Shown here piece by piece: positions 46,474 through 57,544 of a stretch of 64,000 nt of DNA (position 1 is its first letter; each line of letters starts with the position of its first letter). The notes beneath the pieces are model-generated. The model worked only from the letters and a program-made list of their open reading frames with translations. It was not told the origin of the DNA and made no database searches. The position numbers and the translations under genes were made by a program. Source of the DNA: Typha latifolia (Eukaryota > Streptophyta > Magnoliopsida > Poales > Typhaceae); the NCBI GenBank assembly GCA_019914945.1, contig CM034105.1, positions 8,556,001 to 8,620,000 on the forward strand, read 5' to 3'.

Positions 46474-47090
46474 TGTTATGACCAGACTAGGTTGGATCTA
46501 GATTGAGTAGTCTATTTTTATTTCATTTTGTATTTGCTTTTTATGTTAGGTCCTCCATCTTTAGGTCTCAGGTCAATGTGTTAGAACGCCTTAGCCCGAG
46601 GCCAAAGAGAAGTTTAGGTTGTTCAAATGGCCCTACTAGGTGTTCGAACACCTCAATCTAAGGACCAGAGAGAAGCTTGGGCGTTCGAATGCCCGATTGA
46701 GCCATTCGAAAGCTCGACGACTAGGACACCTCGTACTAGGTCTATTTGTGGTTTTGCAACGTATGACTAGCTTGTAAAGTGTGGAATGACAGCCACTTTG
46801 GGGATTAGTGAACATTTGACATATTTCTCCCCCTTCTCTCTATCCCTTCTCCTTCCTCTAGTCGTCAGTGCCCAAACCAAGGCTTCCCTTCTAATTATCC
46901 TGAACCCCTTTGCCTATGAGGAACAAACTCCTCTCTCCCACTCATCCCTTCTGGATAGAACCATTACCTTTCCCCATCACTGCCCAAATGGCAACCACTC
47001 TCAACCCACCTTGAACTCCATCTTCCACCGACAATTCTGCATAGATCAAGGAGAATATTCGCCAAATATTGTTTAGATGTCAAAAAATTA
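46474..47090 (+). mobile_element. LTR of the second gag-protease gypsy copy
   Basis: Begins TGTTATGACCAGACTAGG, related to the start of the LTR at 11181. It carries GTTCGAACACCTC and GCGTTCGAATGCCC words (a diverged form of the GTTCGAAC repeats), then the pyrimidine-rich TTCTCCCCCTTCTCTC block. As the relic before it is + and the LTR follows, it would be the 3' LTR. Its right end is not sharply defined. 47091-47394 shows nothing further that I can name. Confidence 0.6.
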
Positions 47091-47394
47091 CAGAACTAGT
47101 TGAAGTGGCTTTGTGACTTTCTGATCTACAACTTTGGCATTTAACTCCTCATTAGATTCACAATCTATGTAGATATCAAAGTAGCTCGAACCTTTCAATA
47201 ATGGTCTTTGGACAAATTTTAGGACTAACTTTGGAAAAGCAATTTCTGACGATCTAACAGTTTGACTGATAAATTTTTTTAATATGTTGTTGCTCAAGAA
47301 GAGTGATTTCCAACAAATCTAAGATATAGAGAATCTGTTGATTGGTCGTGAGATATCGACCAAGCAACGACTACGGGTCAGTCATAGGTTACAA

Positions 47395-48387
47395 ACCAGC
47401 GTGAGGGTGATCTCGTTATGCTTTGTGGGGATTCCGTGGATGGAGGCATGAACTCCTAGGTATGATATGGAGATGATAGGCCGACAGTGATGAGGTGACG
47501 CCATAAAGGATGGTGGTGGTGGCAGCTTGCGGATGCAAATCTGATAAATAGTTGAAGGCTATAATTGGCCTACAACTACAGTAGTGGGTAAAGACGAAAA
47601 CCGTACAAGAGGTAGAGACGATTAAGGAAAAAAAAGATGAAGTGGGCGAAGTTAAGAGATGAAAGGTTTGCGTACGGTGAGAAAGAAATACCATCACGAT
47701 AAAGGCCAAAGAGAGGGTAGCGAGGGAGAAAAGGATTTACTAGATAATAGAGAGAAGCTAGGGAGAGAGAGAGAGAGATTATGGAAGATAACTTTATTTC
47801 ATTCCAAAGCATGCCTAATAGAGAATAAAATAATAGAGTCCTAAACCCAATAAGCAACTAATAAACTTAGCTAAACCGGACTTCCTTATTCTTTCTGGAT
47901 TAGTTTGATATGAACCAGCTTGACCCGATTCGAATCAGGTCCTCGACAAAATTAAGCATGAAATTTTCACAAGATTTTCTAGTGGATCTAGTTGTTCGAT
48001 CGACGTAAAATTTTGAAATGTTGTAGCTCTCAGAAAGAGTTTCTAACAAATCTGATTTCACGCCAATAGGATCATTATATTGGAAGATATCTTTGGAATA
48101 GTGGATAAAGGTCGGAGGGTGATACAACCTGATCGAGATCATATCTACTTGGATCAGTGTAGAGGTTAACTTGCTCTTTAATGGATATTAGGGAATATAG
48201 ATTGAAGGAGAAGTAGAGGATAAGAAGAGGGAGACTAGAGGCTAGTAGAGATTGATCCAACGAAAGATGGTGGTGTGGTTGGCAAGGAGGGAGGAGGAAG
48301 ATGGTGGTCGGCCTAGAGATAGAGAGAGATAGGAGCAAAAAACAAATATAACCCTTTATTAATTCTTGTGTCAGATACAAGCCATAA
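47395..48387 (-). mobile_element. Gypsy LTR fragments of the 38325/39830 group
   Basis: Contains ACAAACCAGC, TAGTTGAAGGCTATAATTGGCCTAC and GTAAAGACGAAAACCGTAC as in the LTR at 38325, then further LTR-like sequence ending with ACAAGCCATAAG, which parallels CACAAGGCCCTAT at 38650. No internal region is seen. Confidence 0.6.
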
Positions 48388-50254
48388 GTGTAATGCCCCT
48401 GCCTTGCATGGACATGTGCACGCCCATGCGCCACCTAGTATGTGTGGCGCATCGATAGGACAGACGGGGCTTGTTGCATATAGATATACCTATACTCAAC
48501 ATAATTCATCTCAGAGATAAATCATACTATCAATCAAATAAACTTATTAACATATAAATATCTAAATCCATAATAATATACACTATACTACTATATAATC
48601 TAGCAAAACTCACACAAGTCACAACAAACCATCAAGATACAATTACTACAACACCACGTACAACATTTTCTATATACAAAATACAGTCTAATATAGTGGA
48701 ATACAAAAAATATACAATATCAATACAACTCAAGATCTAGATAAACTATCTTCTATACTATTTCATATCTACTACATATCTTGGAAGCTGGGGTTAGAAA
48801 ATAAAATAAAAAGTCATGAGTTAAAGGCTTAATGAATAGATCTTACACGGAATTAGTGATACCAAATACAGAATAAATTATGTACTAAATAATATGAATC
48901 AGAAAGGAGTATTATGTCATAATGAGTATAAGAATATATTCTCAATAATATATAAATGTAATGTAAATATCATGTCATAACTGATAAAAAGATGACCTCA
49001 CACTATGACAACAATAGCCGATCACTACTTAAAAGAATTTCCTTTCACTACATCTGACTTCTAAATAATTTGTATTATCTACACTTCAAAGTTTTAGTTA
49101 ATTGTCTAGTAAGATAAATTTAAAATGCAATGTTGTCACTTCCATACTCATCTTTAGGTGATTAAAATTTATATATTTATATATTCCGATTGCTACAATA
49201 TGACAACTCTATCGACGTCCTCTAATTAAACAAAATAATTAAAGATTGATTAGCTCCTCTCTGAGAGACATTCAATTCATATTTCCAAGTCTAATCATAG
49301 AACAAAGTTGACTTCATACTTTATATATATATATACTTAGACCTAGCGGTACCTGATGACGCAGGGTGAGGGCGTACGTAAGCAACGGCTCATGATTTCC
49401 ATACGGTGGTGCGATGATGCGAAGCCAAGAGCTCTAATGGTAGTATCGATGTGCGATACTGACATTTGTGACGGGCTTACGACTGAGGTCCTTAGTCTGC
49501 GGTAGCGAACAATCGGTCATGCTGTTCGCCGGGTGCTGACGATTCTACAACTAGAGTCTACCCTCCCTTGGGGGTATATGTGTGGTCGAGTGTGAGGATT
49601 GATGTGGCCTTTGGGTGTAGCTCTGCATAAGCCTATGTTGCAAACTTGGTAGTTTGAGATAATGCATATTATATGGTGTGGTGTTGACATGACATATGGG
49701 CGGAGCTTAGTGTGAGCTTGAGTTTGAAGACTTGACAGTCCGGATTGATTGCATGGCATACCATGCAATCAATTGTTGATTAATTGTTGATGCATTAATT
49801 TGATCATGATGCATATATTCATATTTACTTATTGTTGCATCATTCATCACACTACTTTTAGACTGTAGAAGTAGAAACTTGTTGGGTTTTATGCTCATCA
49901 CCTTCTAGTGGAAATATTTTTAGATTAGTGGATGAGCCGGAGTTCGTGGTGGACCTGGCGAAGACTGGCTTGAGTCTTCTCTTTCTAATTCTTATTCTTA
50001 TTCTTAGTCTTAGTTTATTCATGAAAATTAAACTAAATAGTTTGTAGCTTCTGCGTGGGCTTTATCATATTTTTGGTTATGGATATATATTTTGGGCTTG
50101 TTGTGACCTTGGTGTTATGAGCTTCTTGTCTGTATTATTTGTAGAAATGTAAGCTTTTTGCTTGTATATTGCGTTGAGTTATTGACTAGCAGGTCATGTG
50201 GTAATCACGTGGGTTCTACCCACGTGAGGGGCATGTGTTGGTGGTGAGTGTTAC
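48388..50254. mobile_element. Diverged long LTR, TGTAATGCCCC...GTTACA
   Basis: Starts TGTAATGCCCCTGCC and ends GGTGAGTGTTACA. The first 450 bp match the fragment at 39268 and the inverted right end of the solo LTR at 41301. No convincing target duplication was found (ataag versus gacag). No coding sequence. Confidence 0.6.
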
Positions 50255-51190
50255 AGACAGTGGTGGTCGGCCTAGATGGTGGCTTGGGCGAGCATGACTT
50301 GGAGCTAGTTGAACAACAAGGGAGAAAGAGTCGATCTTGAGAGAATAATTCCATAATCCAAGATCATATTAGAGCCCACAGGTTATATAGTGGCCCTCTA
50401 ATTAACTTGGTCAACTTAGTTTGATTAGCTTGGGTACAACTGACTCAATCAAAGTCAAAATGCATCAAATTAAGAGGTTAGGTCAGAGACCTAATGGATT
50501 ACTACTCTTAATAACGCAAAAATTAATTAAATAGAACATAGGACAAAATATAAATCAATGCAAGGTCTCTAGGTATCAAACCCAAAGTCTCTCCTATCCC
50601 TAGTCCGACTCAATCTGGGTTGAACTATATTAGTACACCATGCTTAGACAAATGCCCGTTTGACTCAAACTCTCATGTAGCTTCATCCGATGGCTTGTGT
50701 CACGCCCCAATCCGGAAACATAATGTAATCTCTAGGATAAAACTCAGAGAAAACATAAAAGCCCAAATAATAATTAAATCCTAAAATAGATTGACACAAC
50801 GGAAATGGTACCATCACAACCACCCTACTACCCTTTAAGCTGAACACCACCATGCCCATTTCGACCATCCCTTTCCAAGATCTATTTTAATAGATTTGTC
50901 ATTCATCCCAAGTCTATCACAACCCCAAAATCGGGCATCTGTCTAACAGTCAAATCTCAAGTTACCTCTTAACCTTAACGATCCACGATATCCCTAACTT
51001 TTCGTTCGTAACTCGAAATCTGATTCCGTCTTTGGATTTGGACTTCCAATGATTGTCGAGTTTGGAAGTACCAATTAGATTAAACAGTTGGCTTGAGTTA
51101 GAGAAAAGGTAAAATTAAACTAAATCAGTAAAGAAAGTAGAAAAATATAATTCTAAAATAGGAAAACCTATTTCTGCTGATTAAAAAATT
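50255..51190. other. LTR remnants upstream of the Maf gene
   Basis: The sequence at 50699 begins TGTCACGCCCCAATCC, the classic start of a long gypsy LTR, and runs to about 51100 without a clear end. The part 50255-50690 resembles LTR debris. No gene seen. The promoter of the Maf-like gene should lie at the right edge, but no element can be picked out. Confidence 0.45.
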
Positions 51191-51406
51191 GAAATGCTTT
51201 TTTGTGCAAATCGCTCTACCGGAGCAGGCCTTTTAAAAATAGGCTACAAAACAAATATTTTCACCAAAATGTGGGCTTTCTGCCCATTAAGGTTTAGAAA
51301 ACCCCTCTTTCCGCTCCTCCGGTTCCTCCTTCCTCCGCTCTCCTCCCTTTCGTCGCCACCACTACTGCCTTTATTCTCGATTTCCCTTTTCCCGTCAATT
51401 CCACAG

Positions 51407-51529
51407 GTAAACATCTCTTTCTCCATTTTCTTTTCTATTCTTAGGAAGCTGAAACACAGAGCTTTATCTGTAAATATGTAGAATTCCTATAATAGCTTAG
51501 GTTTTTTAAGTGAACATTTGGATTTCTAG
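51407..51529 (+). other. Possible 5' UTR intron of the Maf-like gene
   Basis: CCACAG/GTAAAC at 51406/51407 and GATTTCTAG/CTCCC at 51529/51530 would bound a 123 bp intron in the leader before the ATG at 51623. Supported only by splice-site look. Confidence 0.4.
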
Positions 51530-51622
51530 CTCCCTCGCGGGGTGGCGGAACTGGACCTGAGCTTCATAAGCAAGGGTTTGGTGTTTAGAGTGGACGCACA
51601 ACTCCAACAACGTCGGAGAAAG

Positions 51623-53927
51623 ATGACTTCCAATTCCGCGTCTTGTCCTTTCAAGGTCTCTCTCTTCCTTTTCTTTTTTGTGCTAGTAGTATTTTAAATT
51701 CCTTTTGGTAGTTAATATTTTAATAAATGATTGTAGATAATTTTGGGCTCATCATCAGCATCCCGCAGACAAATTCTGTCGGAGATGGGTTACGAGTTCT
51801 CAATCATGGTGCGTATTTCTCTCTTCAAACTTTTAGATCTTTGTGTAATTTTTCTTTCATAAGTGATCTTATTTGACTAGGTAGTTGATTTTTAGAGTGC
51901 TGACATTGATGAGAAGGAGATTCGAAGGGAGAATCCTGAGGAATTGGTAATGGTTTTAGCTGAAGCTAAGGTCGAGATCTACTCTTTTTAGAGCTCCATT
52001 TATTTTGTTTTTTTTTCCTTTTCTGTTACTTTCTTTTAATATACTCTTAATGGCATGAAATTATAACTGGATAGTATTAAGTTCTTGATTGGAGTTTGGA
52101 CTTTAATGTGCAGGCAGATGCAATAATAGCAATGCTTCAGACCAATGGTTTTAAGGAAGTGGATTCTGAACTGACGCTCTTGATTACTGCTGATCAAGTA
52201 TGTCAAAATTCTATGCCAAATTTGCATAATTTTTATTATTTCTTACTTTGAATAACTTATTTAGATTGTTGTTGAGTAGTTTCTTTTCTAGTTAGTGCTA
52301 GAAATTGGTTAACTTCCTTGTAATGGGAGAAGTGATTAATGATTCTTTCTTATTTTTAGATTCATGCTTAAATTCATATTTCAAACTCCATTCAGGCTCT
52401 CTCTACATTCTTAGTGGTTTGTTGCTTTGTTTTCAAAAGTATATCTTACACAACCACTGTTCATCACAATCTTTAGATGTTTGATATGTTGATAACTCAC
52501 AAATTCTCTTCATATTAAGTATAGTGATTTTGTTCGTAACAAACATAAATAGGATTTCTGTGGTACATTGCATGAAAATTTTTTTTGATGGAAAAATACA
52601 TTTTACCCTATTGTGGCTTGGTCAAAATCCAATTTGCCTCAGTAAACTATCATTTGTGTCACATAACCCCCTTTTACTTATCTATGTACAACTGTTAGTT
52701 TTTCTATCCAAAACTAAATGGGAAGATATTTTTTCAGTAAAACTATCAAAGTTCTAACTATTCTGCCCTCTATATTATCTTATTTTGAAGATTTGTAATG
52801 TACTCCAAAGTATAGAAGTGAGAAAGTTTGAGATGAAAGAAGCATATGACTAAAGGATTTTCACAGTTTTATTTTCTAATTGGTTATTGTAAAATGAAAC
52901 TAGCATTTGGTCTTTATGTTAAATTTAATGTCTATCAAGCAATTGCGTATAAGTTAAAAGTTTATAACTATAATTATGTTTAAGTGACGCAAATGAAAGT
53001 TTAGGGAGGTACCATGAATTTTGTCATTATGGTGGTATAGATTGTATTCCTTTATTTATTTACTTGTAAGTTAATGTACTAATTTTGTTAGAAGCAATTA
53101 ATCATGATGCATGCTGTCTTCTGACTTTTTGGAGGTTGTGGTCCATGGAGGGATGATTAGAGAAAAGCCAGGCAGTGCAAAAGAAGCACGGGAATTTATC
53201 CAAGGTATGCATTTCTCTAGCTGGTTTGAATAGTTCCACAGTTCATTTATATTTCAATAAATTTTTACTAGGCTATTCTGGAGGCCATGCATCAACAGTG
53301 GGATCTGTGCTTGTCACAAATTTAAAGACTGGGACTAGAAAGGGAGGAGTGGATAAAGCTGAAGTATTGTCTTCTTTTTCCACTTATAGCATCTCAGCAT
53401 TATTACAGCAGTAGCAAAGAGGGACCTTTTAAATAATTATGAGCATCCAAAATGTTATCAGTTCTTGAAAAGGAAAGTTTTTTAGAATGTATCTTGTATA
53501 TACTGATCATAAAAGCTGCTTTTCTTCCCATAAATTTAATGTGCTATCTTTTGAGAATGTTTCTAATAAAGTTCACTGGTATGACCTGAATTTTGTATGA
53601 ATAAACCTAGAGATCTTGTCTTCATTTTGGCATCATGACTTAACCATTTGTTATTGCTTTCTCAATATGCAGGTGCATTTTCAAAAAATACCAGATGAGG
53701 TCATTGAGAATCTGGTACTTCCACCTTTTCCATATTCCATTCTCCAGCTGTTTAAAATGTCCTTGGTTGTCATATCATTTAAGTTATCTTTCATGCTATT
53801 TTTTCTCTATATTGGCAAGTACATAAAATTTTTGGTATTGTTTTAGATTAATGAAGGGGATGTTCTATATGTTGCTGGTGGCCTGTTGGTAGAACATCCA
53901 CTAACTTCACCATTAATAGAAGCACTG
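51623..53927 (+). CDS. Maf-like nucleoside triphosphate pyrophosphatase (exons 1-8; last exon not in window)
   Basis: Exons: 51623-51655, 51737-51808, 51896-51970, 52114-52197, 53135-53204, 53272-53363, 53673-53714, 53847-53927. All splice GT-AG in phase, giving 183 residues with no stop. Family marks: IILGSSSASRRQILSEMGY (the S-S-x-x-R substrate loop), SADIDEKEIRRENPEELV, LLITADQVVV with the catalytic-base Asp, IREKP, GGHASTVGSVLVTN, then EGDVLYVAGGLLVEHPL. Maf proteins hydrolyse non-canonical or modified NTPs to the monophosphate, probably as housekeeping. Plant family members of about 200-210 residues end with a segment of about 20-25 residues that is missing here; the sequence after 53927 is intron and then retrotransposon. 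The ATG was chosen as the first in frame after a leader. Whether the gene is complete depends on sequence beyond 64000. Confidence 0.92.
52198..53134 (+). other. Maf-like gene intron 4 (937 bp)
   Basis: Donor CAA/GTATGT, acceptor TTTTTGGAG. U-rich intron sequence with no repeat or gene that I can recognise; its frame at 52524-52757 has no domain. Confidence 0.75.
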
Positions 53928-53957
53928 GTAAGTTATCCTAATATTTTTCTTTAGTAG

Positions 53958-54493
53958 TGTTTTCTTTTTCTGCGAGAAAATTCCCAATTGATATTCCCCT
54001 AGTGGGGACACCACTTTTCGTCACATTTATTCTCGTAAGTACAAAAAGGCTGCACTTGTGGCCCTTTGGCTTAACGAGGGTTGTGACTAGTCACCTTCTA
54101 GGGCTATTTTCGTTTTTTATCTTTTATTTTTATTTTGCCTATATAAATGCTTGTAATCATCTTTTATGGGTTAATGAATATTTTGAGAATTTTTGCATAT
54201 TGAGTGTTTGTTGGTGGATTCCGACACCTCGATTGGTGGATTCCACGGGTTTAATTATTTTTCCCTACTTCTTCTCAACTCTACAATCGAGACGTTGTCC
54301 TGCATCAGCTTTCATATTAGAGCAAATCGTTTCCTAGTTTGTGGACGCTCCACCGCTTGGATTCTACGTTGCGCCTCATCTTTTTTTCGTCAGATCAATC
54401 GCTCCACGAACACCAGATCGCTACGAGATCCGTTGCTCGATAATATTAGGATCCGGATCCGAGTTACGCTAGGAGATCACCCTCAACAAGGAA
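53958..54493 (+). mobile_element. Candidate 5' LTR of the gypsy element (left part)
   Basis: Begins TGTTTTCTTTTTCTGCG. A TATA box CTATATAAATGC lies near 54139-54150, followed by AATGAATATTTTGAG, which suits U3/R of a plant gypsy LTR. It resumes after the hAT element at 59373 (CTCCACACAAGGAGATCATC). No primer binding site was found, so the end of the LTR is not known. Confidence 0.5.
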
Positions 54494-54499
54494 TAGGGG

Positions 54500-54720
54500 T
54501 GTAAACGAGCCGAGCCTGAGCGAGCCGGCTGCTGCTCAGGCTCGGCTCGAAATTAATTTCGAGCTTCTTTATTGGGCTCGGGCTCGGCTCACCTCAGCTC
54601 GAGCCGAGCCTGAGCCGAGCCTGATCGAGCCCGAGCCGAGCCCGAGTCTGAAACAAGCCTATTATCAAGCCTCATTTCGAGCCGAGCTGGCTCGAGCTGG
54701 ACCGAGCCCAAGCCGAGCCA
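54500..54720. repeat. GAGCCGAGC subterminal repeats, left end of hAT element
   Basis: More than ten direct and inverted copies of GAGCCGAG/CTCGGCTC within about 220 bp. A second cluster in the same style occupies 59155-59345. Subterminal short repeats of this kind are transposase binding sites in Ac-type elements; that role is inferred here. Confidence 0.85.
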
Positions 54721-55501
54721 CAACATATTTAAAGTGAAAAAAAGCTGAAATTGAATAACAAATTTTATCTGTAAATAAAATAAAAGCCAACCAAATTGAC
54801 TATAAAATTTAAAATTAATCTCTGATTAGCAACCACACCCATTTTACAGGTAAATATAATAAAAGCCAACCAAATGAAGTTAACTTAAATTATATAAAAC
54901 CTTACTAAAGCCAAGCAAATTATCATACCAATTGCAAAATATTAACATAGATTCATCAAAATTTGGCTCAAAATAATCACACCAATTTCAAAAATTTTAT
55001 TAGTAAACATAACAAAAGCCAACCAAATGAATTTAACTTAAATTATACAAAATTTACTAAAGTCAAGCAAATTAACACACCAATTGCAAAATATTAACAT
55101 ATGGTAATTCATCAAAATTTGGCTCAAAACAAATCCAAATTTTGACATGACATCCAAATCATAAGTCTATCACTTGCAAAATATTACAATATAAGTACTT
55201 AACTTATATCTTGCCAAATATTATAACTAAATTTATTTGGCACTCTCAAGTCTTAACACTAAAAAGAAGCTTCATCCTATAACTGCAAAAAAAAAGGAAA
55301 TAAGTTAATTGCAGCTTAAACATCATGCAACTAGTATAAACAAACAATAATAGGAAAAGACATACAATATATGATACCTAAAGATCAAACTACATTTGGA
55401 ATCCTCACAAACACATTATCCATCGCCGGTACCTAAAGAAAATAAGATTATAAAAAAGAAGTCAGCAATAGTTTATAAAAGCATAAAATGAAAAAAAAAT
55501 A

Positions 55502-57544
55502 TTATGAGAAGTATAGTACACATACCCTAGAAGAGCTGATTTGTTTTTTCACTGATTCTCTAATCCAATTTCCTTCACATATCAAAGCCTCCACTGTCTC
55601 GGAAGACAAAGAGCTTCGAAAATCATTTAGAACTCTACCACCGACGCTAAAAGCTGATTTAGATGCAACAGTAGTAATAGGAACCGAAAGGATATCTCGA
55701 GCCATTTTGGAAAGAATAGGAAATTTCAACATGTTTAGTCTCCACCATTCTAGAGCATCAAACTTGTCAATCAAACTTGTAGTCTGCTCCTCTAAGTATA
55801 TTTCTAATTCAGATTTCAGAGGTTCAACTGCATTTGTTGATTCCAAAAAATTTTTAAACTCTGCTTGACCTTCTGATCCTTTAGCACCAATCAAGTCATC
55901 ACTCTTATCAAGTTGAGATCTATCATTCATTCTATTATTTTCACCTGATGCATTATCAAGTTTATATGATTCAAAAATAGTATACAACACTCTGTGGACC
56001 CTTTGCATGTTTATATGAGCTTCTGCAAAGCAATATATTTTTGGAAAACAAAAATTAATAAGCTTCATTTTATATCGGGGATCTAAGACTGCTGCCACTG
56101 CCAATAACATATCACATTCTTCCCAATACTTATCAAATTTCTTTCTTATTTCTATAGCCATATCCTTCAAAAAGTAGAATTCACTTTCACATCCTTTATT
56201 TAAAGCTTCTTTCACTTTCCATAAATCAATCAAAAATAGATTTGCAGTAGGATATGAACTTCCCGATATAATTTGAGTAACATCATAAATTTTTTTCAAA
56301 TATTCACAGACTTTTACAGCTTTAAACCAATCATCTTCTGAAGGTAGCCATTTGTAATTTGCATCTCTCGTTGCATATTGTTTAAAAACTTTTTGGTATA
56401 CAAAAGCATGCTCTAACATAATATATGTAGAATTCCAACGAGTTGTAACATCCAAAGCTAAACCCTTAGAAGTAGGAACAGAGAGTTGTCTTGCAATTTC
56501 ACCAAATTTGTACATATGCGAAGGACTCTTTTTTAAGTAAGTAACACTGCATCTGATATTTTCAATGACATCTTGAATGACATGGATCCCATCTTGAACA
56601 ACTAGATTTAAAATGTGAGCACAACATCTAACATGAAAAATAAGCCCCTTGAAGTACAATTTGTCTCTAACTTGAAAGTTATTCATAATAGTCTTAGCAG
56701 CAACATCATTGGCGGAGGCATTGTCTAAGGTAATAGTTAATACTTTATCCTCTATTCCCCAAGCAATTAAACAATCAATAATAGCATCTGAAATAACAAC
56801 TCCAGTGTGTGGAGGTTCCAATTGACAAAAGTTGATAATACGTTTTTGTAAAGTCCAATCAGAATCAACAAAATGAGCAGTCAAAGACATATACCCAATA
56901 TTTTGATTTGAGGTCCACAAATCTGAAGTCAAACTAATTCTATTAGTTCCTTTCAAAAGCAATTTCACTTCTTCTTTTGCAGATTCATATACTTTCATAA
57001 CATCACTTATTGTGTTTCTAGAAATCCGTTCATAACGTGGATTAAGAACCTTCAGAAGAATATTGAACCATGTATGCTCAACCATATTAAAAGGATACTC
57101 ATGTACCATCATCATTTTTGTCATTATTTCTCTCACCACATTTTGGTTGTATCCTGATGAAATAGTTTTGAGATAATTTTCTTCTATAGCTGAAGTCCCA
57201 GTAACACTAGATGCAGAAGCAAAAGGAATTTTTTTTTGTCCTTTGCCTACCAAACCAGTGCAAAATTTCACATGTCTTTTTATTTGTGAAGTTGTGCCTT
57301 GCTTAGGAACACTAAATAATGACGGGCAATTATTACATCGATACTTTTCTACCTCTTCTCCATTTTCTTTCACCTTAACCCGCTTGACATACAACCATAC
57401 ATCAGAAGTTCTTCTTCTCCCTTTCTTTTGACTATTACTTTCTTCTTCCTTGTTAGTTTCATTATCCTCTTCACCAATATCAATTTCAATAGGTTCATTT
57501 TCACTAATAGCATTAGAAAGATTCTTAGTTACTGACTCTGACAT
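55502..57544 (-). CDS. hAT transposase (BED zinc finger, 680 aa, intact frame)
   Basis: Starts MSESVTKNLSNAISENEPIE and runs 680 residues with no break. An acidic, Lys-rich N-terminus is followed by a BED zinc finger at about 44-97 with C70, C73, H91 and C95. The RNase H-like core has ISLTSDLWTS (first catalytic Asp expected here) and LTITLDNASANDV (second Asp), then HILNLVVQDGIHVIQDVI. The middle holds TRWNSTYIMLEHA, and the C-terminal dimerisation domain at about 585-670 reads LEWWRLNMLKFPILSKMARD followed by ASKSAFSVGGRVL and LICEGNWI. This is the Ac/RICESLEEPER-like arrangement and the usual length. It cuts and pastes DNA flanked by its terminal repeats. It lies inside matching termini, not next to host genes. 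Confidence 0.95.
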   Translation of the reverse strand: MSESVTKNLSNAISENEPIEIDIGEEDNETNKEEESNSQKKGRRRTSDVWLYVKRVKVKENGEEVEKYRCNNCPSLFSVPKQGTTSQIKRHVKFCTGLVGKGQKKIPFASASSVTGTSAIEENYLKTISSGYNQNVVREIMTKMMMVHEYPFNMVEHTWFNILLKVLNPRYERISRNTISDVMKVYESAKEEVKLLLKGTNRISLTSDLWTSNQNIGYMSLTAHFVDSDWTLQKRIINFCQLEPPHTGVVISDAIIDCLIAWGIEDKVLTITLDNASANDVAAKTIMNNFQVRDKLYFKGLIFHVRCCAHILNLVVQDGIHVIQDVIENIRCSVTYLKKSPSHMYKFGEIARQLSVPTSKGLALDVTTRWNSTYIMLEHAFVYQKVFKQYATRDANYKWLPSEDDWFKAVKVCEYLKKIYDVTQIISGSSYPTANLFLIDLWKVKEALNKGCESEFYFLKDMAIEIRKKFDKYWEECDMLLAVAAVLDPRYKMKLINFCFPKIYCFAEAHINMQRVHRVLYTIFESYKLDNASGENNRMNDRSQLDKSDDLIGAKGSEGQAEFKNFLESTNAVEPLKSELEIYLEEQTTSLIDKFDALEWWRLNMLKFPILSKMARDILSVPITTVASKSAFSVGGRVLNDFRSSLSSETVEALICEGNWIRESVKKQISSSRVCVLYFS

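Noticed and set aside
48388..50254. DNA transposon with TGTAA/TTACA inverted ends
   Set aside because: The homologous element at 41301-44503 has a 5 bp duplication and LTR-like length and ends, so a long LTR is the better reading.
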